This document shows, piece after piece, positions 1-6,645 of a stretch of DNA of 32,782 nucleotides. Both the position numbers and the translations under genes were made by a program. Under the pieces are notes generated by a model. It made no database searches. It saw only the letters and a list, made by a program, of their open reading frames with translations, and was not told the DNA's origin. Position 1 is the stretch's first letter. Each line of letters begins with the position of its first letter. The stretch lies in NCBI GenBank assembly GCA_964348755.1, contig CAYGDW010000025.1, positions 1-32,782 of the forward strand, read 5' to 3'. This stretch comes from UBA7960 sp964348755 (GTDB lineage: Bacteria; Bacteroidota; Bacteroidia; Bacteroidales; UBA7960).

Positions 1-1
1 A

Positions 2-79
2 AATGCCGAACAAGGCGTTTATGTAGTAAGGGTTAGCAGCCCCGAAGGTGTAAGCACCCAAAGAGTGTTTGTGAGGTAG
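2..79 (+). CDS. 3' end of a T9SS cargo gene (type A sorting domain, partial)
   Basis: The window opens inside a reading frame that runs to TAG at 77-79 and encodes the last 25 residues of a protein, ending QGVYVVRVSSPEG...VFVR. This is the end of a type A type IX secretion C-terminal sorting domain, the signal that sends cargo across the outer membrane in Bacteroidota. Apart from two bases it is identical over 78 nt to the 3' end of the large cargo gene at 12978-15761, so the parent gene is a close paralogue or shares a converted C-terminus. Nothing can be said about the body of the protein, which lies outside the window. Confidence 0.85.
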   Translation, partial: NAEQGVYVVRVSSPEGVSTQRVFVR

Positions 80-87
80 GCGGTAGT

Positions 88-101
88 CCCGAAACTTCGG
101 G
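88..101 (+). terminator. CCCGAA/TTCGGG hairpin after the T9SS gene
   Basis: Directly after the stop codon, CCCGA (88-92) and TCGGG (97-101) can pair around a four-base loop. There is no good T-run behind it, so terminator function is an inference. The same CCCGAAAC(A/T)TCGG core recurs at 6555-6568 and, inverted, at 12957-12969, each time next to a gene end. Confidence 0.35.
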
Positions 102-155
102 GTGCAATAGGCTGATTAAATTTTGACTTTTTACTTTAAAACTAAAAACAAAAAT

Positions 156-389
156 ATGAGAACTAACTTTAAAAAACTGATTTTTTTGAGTGCGTTTTTG
201 TTGGTGTCAGGTATTGCCCTGGGGCAGGCGCCAGAGCCACCTGGCGGAGAGCCAGGAGCAGGAGGCAACCAGCCTGCCGGCGGGGGTGCGCCCATTGCAG
301 GCGGAATTGGCATATTGCTTGCACTAGCTGCCGGTTATGGTGCCATAAAAACTTATAATGCGCGAAAGGCGTTCAGAAAAAAGCTATAG
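156..389 (+). CDS. Small secreted protein with exosortase-type C-terminal sorting signal (mini-substrate 1)
   Basis: A 77-aa protein. Residues 1-23 form a signal peptide (MRTNFKK, a hydrophobic run, then ALGQA). A Pro/Gly-rich linker follows (about 24-48), then the C-terminal module APIAGGIGILLALAAGYGA, a short transmembrane stretch that ends in a basic tail (ARKAFRKKL). The P-(I/L)-x-x-G plus hydrophobic helix plus Arg/Lys tail has the layout of an exosortase recognition signal and resembles the PID-CTERM type of Bacteroidota. The protein is almost only signal peptide, linker and sorting signal. I chose ATG 156 rather than TTG 123 because it puts a normal signal peptide at the N-terminus. 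Its partner at 549-761 has the same architecture, and two exosortases are encoded at 12278 and 16156. The link to these enzymes is inference. Confidence 0.75.
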   Translation: MRTNFKKLIFLSAFLLVSGIALGQAPEPPGGEPGAGGNQPAGGGAPIAGGIGILLALAAGYGAIKTYNARKAFRKKL

Positions 390-413
390 AAAGAAAGAAA
401 GAAAACCCTGAAC

Positions 414-440
414 GGGAGGTGGCTCAAAACCAAACCTCCC
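414..440 (+). terminator. Stem-loop between the two mini-substrate genes
   Basis: GGGAGGT (414-420) pairs perfectly with ACCTCCC (434-440) around a 13-base loop, 25 bases after the mini-substrate 1 stop. A T-rich run follows only at 474-480, so it may be a weak terminator or an RNA-stabilising hairpin. Confidence 0.45.
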
Positions 441-499
441 CTAAGACCTTGCGTATTTAATGTTTCCGGCCATCTTTTTTAGTGTTTTATTATTTGGTA

Positions 500-528
500 T
501 TGCTAATAATAAAAATTTGTTATCTTTG
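500..528 (+). promoter_or_regulatory. Bacteroidota-type promoter for mini-substrate 2
   Basis: A -7 element TATCTTTG (521-528, consensus TAnnTTTG) is preceded by TTG (500-502) with 18 bases between them. The predicted start of transcription falls about 15 bases before ATG 549. The gene therefore seems to be transcribed on its own and not only from mini-substrate 1. Confidence 0.6.
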
Positions 529-548
529 ACTTCGAAAATCATAAAACT

Positions 549-761
549 ATGAAGCGTATAATTTTCAGACTGTCGTTGTTTGCCATGTTGCTTTTTTCTG
601 CCCCGTATTTAAAGGCTCAGGGGGTTCCGCCGCCACCGCCTCCCGGGCAAAATGAGGACCAACCGGCTCCTTTGGGCAGCGGCCTGGGCATTTTGGCAGC
701 ACTGGGCTTGGCGTATGGCGCAAAAAAATTGTACGACGCCCGAAAAGATTTCAAAAAATAA
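549..761 (+). CDS. Small secreted protein with exosortase-type C-terminal sorting signal (mini-substrate 2)
   Basis: A 70-aa protein built like its upstream neighbour. It has a signal peptide (residues 1-23, ending LKAQ), a run of six prolines and a short acidic linker (24-40), and the terminal module APLGSGLGILAALGLAYGA followed by the basic tail KKLYDARKDFKK. The two C-termini align without gaps through the pattern P(I/L)xxG(I/L)GIL..YGA(I/K)K.Y(N/D)ARK.F, while the linkers differ. That is what is expected when the C-terminus is a recognition signal. No catalytic or binding domain is present. The gene has its own promoter (500-528) and a strong hairpin after it (784-818). A role as exosortase-processed surface or matrix peptide is inferred; a small lipoprotein-like anchor is an alternative, although no lipobox cysteine is seen. 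Confidence 0.75.
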   Translation: MKRIIFRLSLFAMLLFSAPYLKAQGVPPPPPPGQNEDQPAPLGSGLGILAALGLAYGAKKLYDARKDFKK

Positions 762-783
762 CCCAACTACTGCCTTTTTGCAT

Positions 784-818
784 AACCCCCATCTGTTAAG
801 TATTGACAGTTGGGGGTT
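784..818 (+). terminator. Strong stem-loop terminator after mini-substrate 2
   Basis: AACCCCCATCTGT (784-796) pairs with ACAGTTGGGGGTT (806-818), a 13-bp stem with one mismatch and a nine-base loop, followed by a T-rich stretch. It begins 22 bases after the stop codon. Confidence 0.7.
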
Positions 819-849
819 GTATATTTTAAGCCAGGTATTCAAATAGCCC

Positions 850-1089
850 ACCTTAGGCGAAAGCCTTGTGAATATATAAACCTGGGGCAATACCCTGTAT
901 GTAAACTTCAGCAGTGAAGCCCCCGGCCGACTCATGCAGGTGTACGACCTGAGCGGGAGAGAGATAATGAGCCACAAGCTCAACCAGGGCACCAGCCACA
1001 CCTGCCAGCTAAATGCCGGACAAGGCGTTTATGTAGTAAGGGTTAGCAGCCCCGAAGAAGTTATTACTCAAAGAGTGTTTCTAAAGTAA
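850..1089 (+). pseudogene. Orphan T9SS type A sorting-domain remnant
   Basis: Read in the frame ending at TAA 1087-1089, this stretch encodes TLGESLVNI, a stop (TAA at 877-879, where the intact gene has TAC), then TWGNTLYVNFSSEAPGR and the remaining sorting domain to QRVFLK. It corresponds to the last 80 codons of the 927-aa cargo gene at 12978-15761, with about 30 differences in 240 nt by hand count. Upstream of 850 there is no cargo sequence, only the mini-substrate 2 terminator, so this is a cut-off tail without a start codon. It lies in direct orientation to the T9SS gene end at 2-79 and inverted to the intact gene. Confidence 0.8.
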
Positions 1090-1769
1090 AGAAACAGCTG
1101 GAAGAGGTGCTAAAGCAGCGAAAAACAAAAAGTTAGAAACAACTTGCCAGGCTGAAGGGACCGGAATATTAACTGAAAAAAATCAGTTCTTAAATTATCA
1201 TTTAAATTTTGGTTTTATCTTGCTGTCAAGTCGCTTAAGCGAAATATGCTGCTCACCAGGCAAACGATATAAAATTTCACTATTCTTCGATAAAGTAAAA
1301 AAGGGTAGAATTTTATGCATGAGAATCCTCACTACGTTCGGAATGACAGTCAGTTAGTTTTTTTTAAGGGGGGTAGGTGGCGGCGAAGCCGCCACCTACC
1401 CCCCAAATTGCCAAAATCATTGAAAACCCTGTCATTTCGAGCGGAGCGAGAAATCACGTAATTTTTGTCGGCCAGTAGTGATAATGAATACTCTTTCGAG
1501 TAAATTCCCTTTTTATTTCTAAAATTGAACCTTATCACAATGCCTTGCAACGAACTTCAATACCTTTAAAAGGGATGTGCCCCAGCGCTAAAATTTCGAC
1601 TTATTTCTCCGACACCGGGTTTTAACCTGTGGTCATTAATATTTTATTGCTTCGCGGCAATTTTTTTGTAGTAAAATATTGATAATAAATTAATTATCAA
1701 AAGTTCTTTTAAATGCAGGAGCGTTTAATATTCTCTTAAACCTCTAATCCCAACCATAAAATCTTAAAC
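1090..1769. other. Long non-coding, repeat-rich intergenic region
   Basis: I see no convincing gene here. The 66-aa frame on the minus strand between 1350 and 1550 runs through a hairpin and repeat arms and has no protein-like features. The region is AT-rich and holds a perfect 12-base palindrome TCGCTTAAGCGA (1231-1242), the MITE-like element at 1323-1455, and AT-rich sequence up to the 3' end of the downstream purF-like gene. Confidence 0.6.
1323..1455. repeat. MITE/REP-like inverted repeat element with a perfect central hairpin
   Basis: Two imperfect inverted arms (1323-1348 and 1430-1455, 20 of 26 positions paired by eye) carry the TGTCATT...GAGCG..GCGAG type sequence dispersed in many Bacteroidota genomes. 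Between them is a perfect 17-bp stem: GGGGGGTAGGTGGCGGC at 1368-1384, loop GAA, complement at 1388-1404. There is no coding capacity. The structure suggests a non-autonomous mobile or structural RNA/DNA element. Confidence 0.65.
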
Positions 1770-3671
1770 CTAATACGCTCTTTCCGTTCTTCCCTCAATG
1801 TAGTTTAAAAATGAGCGGTTTACCACCTTATTTCCGCCAGGGGTGGGGTAGTTGCCGGTAAAGTACCAGTCGCCGGTATGTCCGGGACATGCAGCGTGCA
1901 GGTCTTCAATGGTTTGAAACACAATATCGAGTTTTGCTTTTACCTGGGGCGGGTGCAGCATTTCAGCTATTTTGGCAGAAATCTCTTCCGGGCAAAAGGG
2001 CCGGTATATGTCTTTCACGGCATTGGTTACCTCTTCGCGGGGCAGGGTTTCCTGCTCTTTGCAGCGCCTGTAAACGTCGTTTATGATTCCGGCCTGTCCG
2101 GTATCTTTGAGTAGCTCAATGGTTGCCCTGAAGGCTATAAAATCGCCCAGGCGGGTCATATCAATGCCATAGCAATCGGGGTATCGGATCTGAGGAGCTG
2201 ATGAAACGATAACAATCTTTTTGGGTCCCAGGCGGTCGAGCATTCGAATGATGCTTTTCTTAAGTGTGGTGCCGCGCACAATGCTGTCATCTATTACCAC
2301 CAGGTTGTCGTGGCCGCGGCGCACCACGCCATAAGTTACGTCGTAAACGTGGGCTACAAGGTCGTCGCGGGCATTGTCGGCAGTAATAAATGTGCGCAGC
2401 TTGGCATCCTTCACGGCAATCTGATCTACGCGGGGGCGAAGTGCCAAAATCTGCTGTATTTTTTGCGGGGTAATGTTTTCTTTCAATTCAATTATGCGGT
2501 CGGCCTTTATCTGGTCGCAAAAGTCATTCAGGCCTTCGGTCATGCCCTTAAATGCTGCAATGGCCGTGTTTGGAATGTATGAAAAGATGCTGTTTTCCAG
2601 GTCGTGATTTATGGTCCGAAGTATGGCCGGCACCAATTGGCGCCCCAACTGTTTGCGTTCCTGGTAAATGTCGGAATCGGTGCCCCTCGAAAAGTAAATG
2701 CGCTCAAAAGAACAGGAGGCTTTTTTTTGTGGCTCGCGAACAGTATGCTCAGCGGTAGTTCCGTCGCGTTTAATAATCAGCGCATTGCCCGGTTGCAACT
2801 CATAAACCCGTTCCATGGGTACGTTAAAGGCCGTTTGAATGGCCGCCCGTTCGCTGGCTGCCACAATAAAGTCGTCGTTCTTGTAATAGTATGCCGGGCG
2901 AATGCCACAAGGGTCGCGCATAATAAATGAGTCGCCATGACCCAGCATTCCGGCCACAACATAGCCCCCATCCCAATATTTGCTGGCATTTTTCAGGACG
3001 TTCTGCAGGTCGAGGTGCTTGGCAATAAGTGGCGAAATTTCGCGCTTGCTGTAACCCTCTGCTTTAAACCTGCGGTACAGGTCTTCGTTCTCGTCGTCGA
3101 GGAAATGTCCAACTTTTTCAAGAATGGTTACCGTATCGCTTGTTTCGTTGGGGTGTTGTCCAATATTTACAAGGCTGTCGAAAAGCTCATCAACATTGGT
3201 CAGGTTGAAGTTTCCGGCAATCATCAGGTTTTTCGACATCCAGTTGTTTTCCCTCACAAAAGGGTGTACATTTTCTATGCTGTTGCGGCCAAAAGTGCCG
3301 TATCGCAAGTGGCCAAGATACAATTCTCCCACAAAGTCCATGTTCGTCTTTAGCCAGTTTACATCGGCCAGGCGCTCAGGGTTTCGCTCTCTTACCGGGT
3401 CAAAACGGCGGTGAATGGTGTCGAAAATTTCTTTTATGGAGTTGGGGCTGTTACTGCGAAGCCGGTTCATATACCTGGAGCCGGGTGGCACACCAAACTT
3501 TATGCAGCCCAGCCCGGCGCCATCCTGCCCGCGGTTGTGCTGCTTCTCCATTAAAAGATAAAGCTTGTTCAGACCGTAAAACGCAGTGCCATAGTGTGAT
3601 ACATAGTACTCAAGGGGCTTTAGCAACCTGAGCAGCACCACGCCACATTCGTGCTTAATCGCATCGCTCAT
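1770..3671 (-). CDS. purF: Amidophosphoribosyltransferase-like class II glutamine amidotransferase
   Basis: A 633-aa protein. An N-terminal class II glutamine amidotransferase domain has its nucleophile at Cys9 (HECGVV), so removal of a short propeptide would expose it as in PurF. The characteristic QHNRGQDGAG stretch follows. The second half is a phosphoribosyltransferase domain with the PRPP loop VVIDDSIVRGTT. Known role of the family: transfer of glutamine ammonia to PRPP, giving phosphoribosylamine, the first committed step of purine synthesis. It is longer than the usual enzyme of about 470-510 aa, because of inserts, and looks like the divergent long paralogue found in Bacteroidota, so its exact substrate is less certain. 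It is first of three housekeeping genes on this strand. A TACCTTTG element lies 20 bases upstream. Confidence 0.85.
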   Translation of the reverse strand: MSDAIKHECGVVLLRLLKPLEYYVSHYGTAFYGLNKLYLLMEKQHNRGQDGAGLGCIKFGVPPGSRYMNRLRSNSPNSIKEIFDTIHRRFDPVRERNPERLADVNWLKTNMDFVGELYLGHLRYGTFGRNSIENVHPFVRENNWMSKNLMIAGNFNLTNVDELFDSLVNIGQHPNETSDTVTILEKVGHFLDDENEDLYRRFKAEGYSKREISPLIAKHLDLQNVLKNASKYWDGGYVVAGMLGHGDSFIMRDPCGIRPAYYYKNDDFIVAASERAAIQTAFNVPMERVYELQPGNALIIKRDGTTAEHTVREPQKKASCSFERIYFSRGTDSDIYQERKQLGRQLVPAILRTINHDLENSIFSYIPNTAIAAFKGMTEGLNDFCDQIKADRIIELKENITPQKIQQILALRPRVDQIAVKDAKLRTFITADNARDDLVAHVYDVTYGVVRRGHDNLVVIDDSIVRGTTLKKSIIRMLDRLGPKKIVIVSSAPQIRYPDCYGIDMTRLGDFIAFRATIELLKDTGQAGIINDVYRRCKEQETLPREEVTNAVKDIYRPFCPEEISAKIAEMLHPPQVKAKLDIVFQTIEDLHAACPGHTGDWYFTGNYPTPGGNKVVNRSFLNYIEGRTERAY

Positions 3672-3691
3672 TGGTGGGGGGCATTAAAATG

Positions 3692-3699
3692 CAAAGGTA
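3692..3699 (-). promoter_or_regulatory. TAnnTTTG -7 element upstream of the purF-like gene
   Basis: On the minus strand the sequence reads TACCTTTG, matching the Bacteroidota -7 consensus, 20 bases before the start codon. I see no clear TTTG at the -33 distance, so only half the promoter is supported. Confidence 0.4.
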
Positions 3700-3742
3700 A
3701 AAAGAAAAATATGCAGTACTGTGTTTGGCAGAAAATGTTGCA

Positions 3743-3806
3743 GGGGTTTTAAGGGTTGCAGGGGTTGTTAGGGTTGTAATTGTTATAAGGGTTGAGGAGG
3801 GTGGGG
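3743..3806. repeat. G-rich GGGTTG repeat tract, potential G-quadruplex
   Basis: The plus strand has G-runs at 3743-3746, 3753-3755, 3761-3764 and 3771-3773 separated by five or six bases, followed by further GGGTTG units to about 3806. This satisfies the four-run G-quadruplex pattern. It sits in the intergenic gap upstream of the purF-like gene. Confidence 0.5.
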
Positions 3807-3865
3807 CTGCTTCAAAATTTCCTGAAAGACCTAACTGGCAACAGCCGTTTTAATCTGTGTAGTTT

Positions 3866-4693
3866 TTAAATTTCAGTCTCGAAGAAGGGCGTTACCAGTT
3901 TTTTAAACCCAATATTTTTGAGTAGGGCCACGCCCTGGTCGAAATGGCTATCGATTTGCGTGGGGTGGTGGGCGTCGGTGCTTACCATTACCTGAATGCC
4001 ATAGTGAAGGCAGCGCTCAAGCACAAAAGTGGAGGGGAAGTACTCTTTCGACTTGCCTGTATAAACCCCGCGGGTGTTCAGTTCAACAATCACATCCTTT
4101 TCTTTAATGGCTCTGAGCAGGCGGTCAATCTGCTCAATATACCAGGGTTCCTCCTGGCTAAACAGCCTCTCCTTATTGTGCATCTTTACCTTGTCCATGT
4201 GCCCGATTATTTGCATGGGCTGGGTATTAACCATGGCTGTGCTTTGCTGGTAAAAGGCTGTAACGGCCTTGCGTATGTCCCCTGCGAAAACTTCTTCTAC
4301 ACCCCTGAAAAAACCATCGGCCGGGCCATCAATAAACCATAATTGTTGGGGCTGGGGACCGGCAACAAGATGCACCGAACCTATGCAATAATCAAGCGGG
4401 GTGGTTTTGCTCCATGCTTCAAAATCGGCCGAAACACCTGGAATATAGTCAATTTCGAGCCCCAGATACAAACTGATTTGCGCCTTGTATTGCTCTTTGA
4501 GCTTCCTTATTTCTGACACATATCCCGGAAATTTGTCAGCCGGAAGGTGCCATTCGTTTTTGATAGGCAGGGGTACATGGGCCGAAAATCCCAGGGCTGC
4601 AAATCCTTTTTCTATGGCTGATAAAATATAATTTTCGGGAGGTTCCTTTCCATCGTCAAATTGCGAGTGGGTGTGGAAGTTGTAACGAATCAT
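3866..4693 (-). CDS. hisJ: Histidinol-phosphatase, PHP family
   Basis: A 275-aa cytoplasmic protein of the PHP metal-dependent phosphoesterase superfamily. Visible metal-binding motifs are HTHS at residues 7-10, the GFSAHVP stretch, GLEIDYIPG, IGHMDKV and STDAHHP near the C-terminus. This order and the length match the HisJ/HisK histidinol-phosphatases (histidinol phosphate to histidinol, the penultimate stage of histidine synthesis). No other histidine gene lies in the window. It ends 194 bases after the purF-like gene starts and is followed upstream by the uridine kinase gene only eight bases away, so the two probably share a transcript. A different phosphoester substrate is possible. Confidence 0.8.
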   Translation of the reverse strand: MIRYNFHTHSQFDDGKEPPENYILSAIEKGFAALGFSAHVPLPIKNEWHLPADKFPGYVSEIRKLKEQYKAQISLYLGLEIDYIPGVSADFEAWSKTTPLDYCIGSVHLVAGPQPQQLWFIDGPADGFFRGVEEVFAGDIRKAVTAFYQQSTAMVNTQPMQIIGHMDKVKMHNKERLFSQEEPWYIEQIDRLLRAIKEKDVIVELNTRGVYTGKSKEYFPSTFVLERCLHYGIQVMVSTDAHHPTQIDSHFDQGVALLKNIGFKKLVTPFFETEI

Positions 4694-4701
4694 TTCTGGG
4701 T

Positions 4702-5334
4702 TTAGGGTGTTTTGCCAGCTTCGCGGGAGTTTTGGGTCATTTTTATCATGGAGGTAATGATGTCGATGGCCACAATGTTCTCGCCGCCCTGGGGCACTAT
4801 CATGTCGGCGTAGCGCTTGCTTGGTTCAATAAACTGAAGGTGCATGGGTTTTACAAATCGCTCGTAATGCTCCAAAACATCAATAAAAGAGCGGCCACGT
4901 TCCTGAATGTCGCGGTAAATAATGCGCATGAGCCGGTCGTCGGCGTCGGCATCAACAAAAATCTTTATATCCATGCGTTCGCGCAGACGCGGATTTTGCA
5001 TTACCAGAATGCCCTCAACAATCACAACTTCGCGGGCCGCAACCGGCACGGTATCTTTGGCACGGGCGCAGGTCAAATACGAGTATATAGGCATGGGTAT
5101 TTCCTTGCCCTCGCGAAGCGCATCCAGATGCTTTACCAATAAATTGAACTCAATGGCGCTGGGGTGGTCAAAGTTAATCTTGGCCCGTTCTTCAGGACCT
5201 AAATGACCATTGTCCTTGTAATAAGCATCCTGGTATATCAACGAAACACTGTCTTTGGGCAGGCGCTTCACAATCTTTTTTACTACTGTGCTTTTGCCCG
5301 AGCCCGACCCGCCGGCTATTCCTATTATAAGCAT
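4702..5334 (-). CDS. udk: Uridine kinase
   Basis: A 210-aa cytoplasmic kinase that phosphorylates uridine and cytidine in pyrimidine salvage. The P-loop GGSGSGKS is at residues 8-15. The family stretch IYQDAYYKD, the FDHP motif and the lid region RDIQERGRS follow, and the length agrees with E. coli Udk (213 aa). I placed the start at ATG 5334 because the 21 further residues of the longer open frame are unlike the family and would put the P-loop too far in. It is upstream of and close to the histidinol-phosphatase gene. Confidence 0.9.
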   Translation of the reverse strand: MLIIGIAGGSGSGKSTVVKKIVKRLPKDSVSLIYQDAYYKDNGHLGPEERAKINFDHPSAIEFNLLVKHLDALREGKEIPMPIYSYLTCARAKDTVPVAAREVVIVEGILVMQNPRLRERMDIKIFVDADADDRLMRIIYRDIQERGRSFIDVLEHYERFVKPMHLQFIEPSKRYADMIVPQGGENIVAIDIITSMIKMTQNSREAGKTP

Positions 5335-5505
5335 GGACCTTGTTTTTGAATGGGTAAAATTAATGAAAAGTATGAAGTTGGGCCACTGAAAAGCCATGAA
5401 GATGCGAATCAGTAAAAGTTACTAAAAAGCGAAAAATAACATTAGCCATTAGCGGTTGGCCACCGCCAAAGTCCGGCAGTTTTTAAAAAATTATACCTTT
5501 GGTAT

Positions 5506-6510
5506 ATGATCCACGCCATTAGCCGGTCTCTGCTACTTCATCGCCATCAGCTCAGCCACGAGCAGATCGATGCTTTGCTGGGCGAACATTTTTCTGTTGG
5601 GGAGCTTGGATACAAGGCGCTTGCGCTGAAAAAACTAAAAGGTTTTCTTGAGGTAACCGATGCCCTTCGAATGGCCGGAATAAACTTTATCCCGCTTAAG
5701 GGTTTTGTGCTTTCGCAGAAAATATATGGCGACCCCACCGTGCGCCAAACCGGCGATGCAGACCTGCTGCTTTCGCCCGATGATATTGAAAAAGCTATTG
5801 CAACGCTTGAAAAGTTGGATTATGTGCCGTCGCTTTTTCCCTGGCCATTAAATCCTACCAGGCAACTTAAGCTTGTGCGCTTCCGCAACCAGATAGCACT
5901 CCATAACCCTGTCGCCGAACTCGATGTGGAGCTGCACTGGCAACTGTTTTATTACCCCATACTACCACCTGGCAAATTAAACCAAATTGTTGCCCAAAAC
6001 ACAACCACCCTTGTGTTGCAGGGTCGTACATTCAGGGTGCTAAATCCCGAGCTCGACCTTCTTTTTCTCGTAATACACGGGGGTATGCACGGCTGGCGCC
6101 GCCTCAAATGGCTGGTCGATGTGCACGAAATAGCCCGCCAAAAACTTTTTGATGAAAGACGTTTGGGCGAAATGGTTGCAACTTTCAGGGCCGAAAAAAT
6201 GACAGGGCTTTACAACCAACTGGTTAAAAATTGGTTTATCCCCTGTTTTACCCTTCCCACCGTGGCAACAACCAACTCGTTTTTGTTGAAAACTGCCCAA
6301 CAAAAAATAACAGGCAACATGGAAGGGGAGTACCACTCGCCGGGAAGCCTGCTTAGGTACTTTTGGTTTATTTTCACAGCCTTTCCGGGAACGGCCTGGA
6401 GACGGAGAATGCTGTGGTATGCCTGGCGCTCGCTTTGGAGCCAGGGCGCCAACCCGATTGAGCTCCTGCTGCCAGGCAGGTTTTTATTGAAAAGATACGG
6501 GGTAAAGTAG
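5506..6510 (+). CDS. NTP_transf_5-type nucleotidyltransferase family protein
   Basis: A 334-aa protein. Its N-terminal half has the signature of the uncharacterised nucleotidyltransferase family: LKG at residues 64-66, then YGDPTVRQTGDADLLL (74-89), where R80 and the D84/D86 pair are the expected metal and nucleotide contacts, and later DVELHW and LLFLVIHGG..GW.RLKWLVD. The fold is that of polymerase beta-type transferases. Family members recur in lasso-peptide and polysaccharide/exosortase loci next to HPr-kinase-like proteins, as here; in some lasso clusters they are tailoring enzymes. The true substrate is unknown. A TACCTTTG box (5494-5501) lies so close to the ATG that the transcript would be nearly leaderless if the box is used. 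It is read with the methyltransferase that follows 135 bases later. Confidence 0.75.
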   Translation: MIHAISRSLLLHRHQLSHEQIDALLGEHFSVGELGYKALALKKLKGFLEVTDALRMAGINFIPLKGFVLSQKIYGDPTVRQTGDADLLLSPDDIEKAIATLEKLDYVPSLFPWPLNPTRQLKLVRFRNQIALHNPVAELDVELHWQLFYYPILPPGKLNQIVAQNTTTLVLQGRTFRVLNPELDLLFLVIHGGMHGWRRLKWLVDVHEIARQKLFDERRLGEMVATFRAEKMTGLYNQLVKNWFIPCFTLPTVATTNSFLLKTAQQKITGNMEGEYHSPGSLLRYFWFIFTAFPGTAWRRRMLWYAWRSLWSQGANPIELLLPGRFLLKRYGVK

Positions 6511-6550
6511 GTGGCTTCAGCAAGATCCTTTTGAGAAAAATGGCTTTTTG

Positions 6551-6574
6551 CTGCCCCGAAACATCGGGAGGCAG
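6551..6574 (+). terminator. Hairpin between nucleotidyltransferase and methyltransferase genes
   Basis: CTGCCCCGA (6551-6559) pairs with TCGG, a two-base bulge, and GGCAG (6564-6574) around loop AACA. No T-run follows, so it may act as an attenuator or a processing hairpin. It contains the CCCGAAAC.TCGG core seen at two other places in the window. Confidence 0.4.
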
Positions 6575-6645
6575 ATGAAATTAACGCCACCAGATCGGCA
6601 AAACAATTGTTGAAAACTGCCACTAAATTTCATTAATTTCGCACC

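Noticed and set aside
1350..1550. 66-aa open frame on the minus strand
   Set aside because: It runs across the MITE-like hairpin and repeat arm and has no protein-like features or promoter.
3743..3806. CRISPR-like array in the GGGTTG repeats
   Set aside because: Units are short, degenerate and contiguous without unique spacers of equal length.
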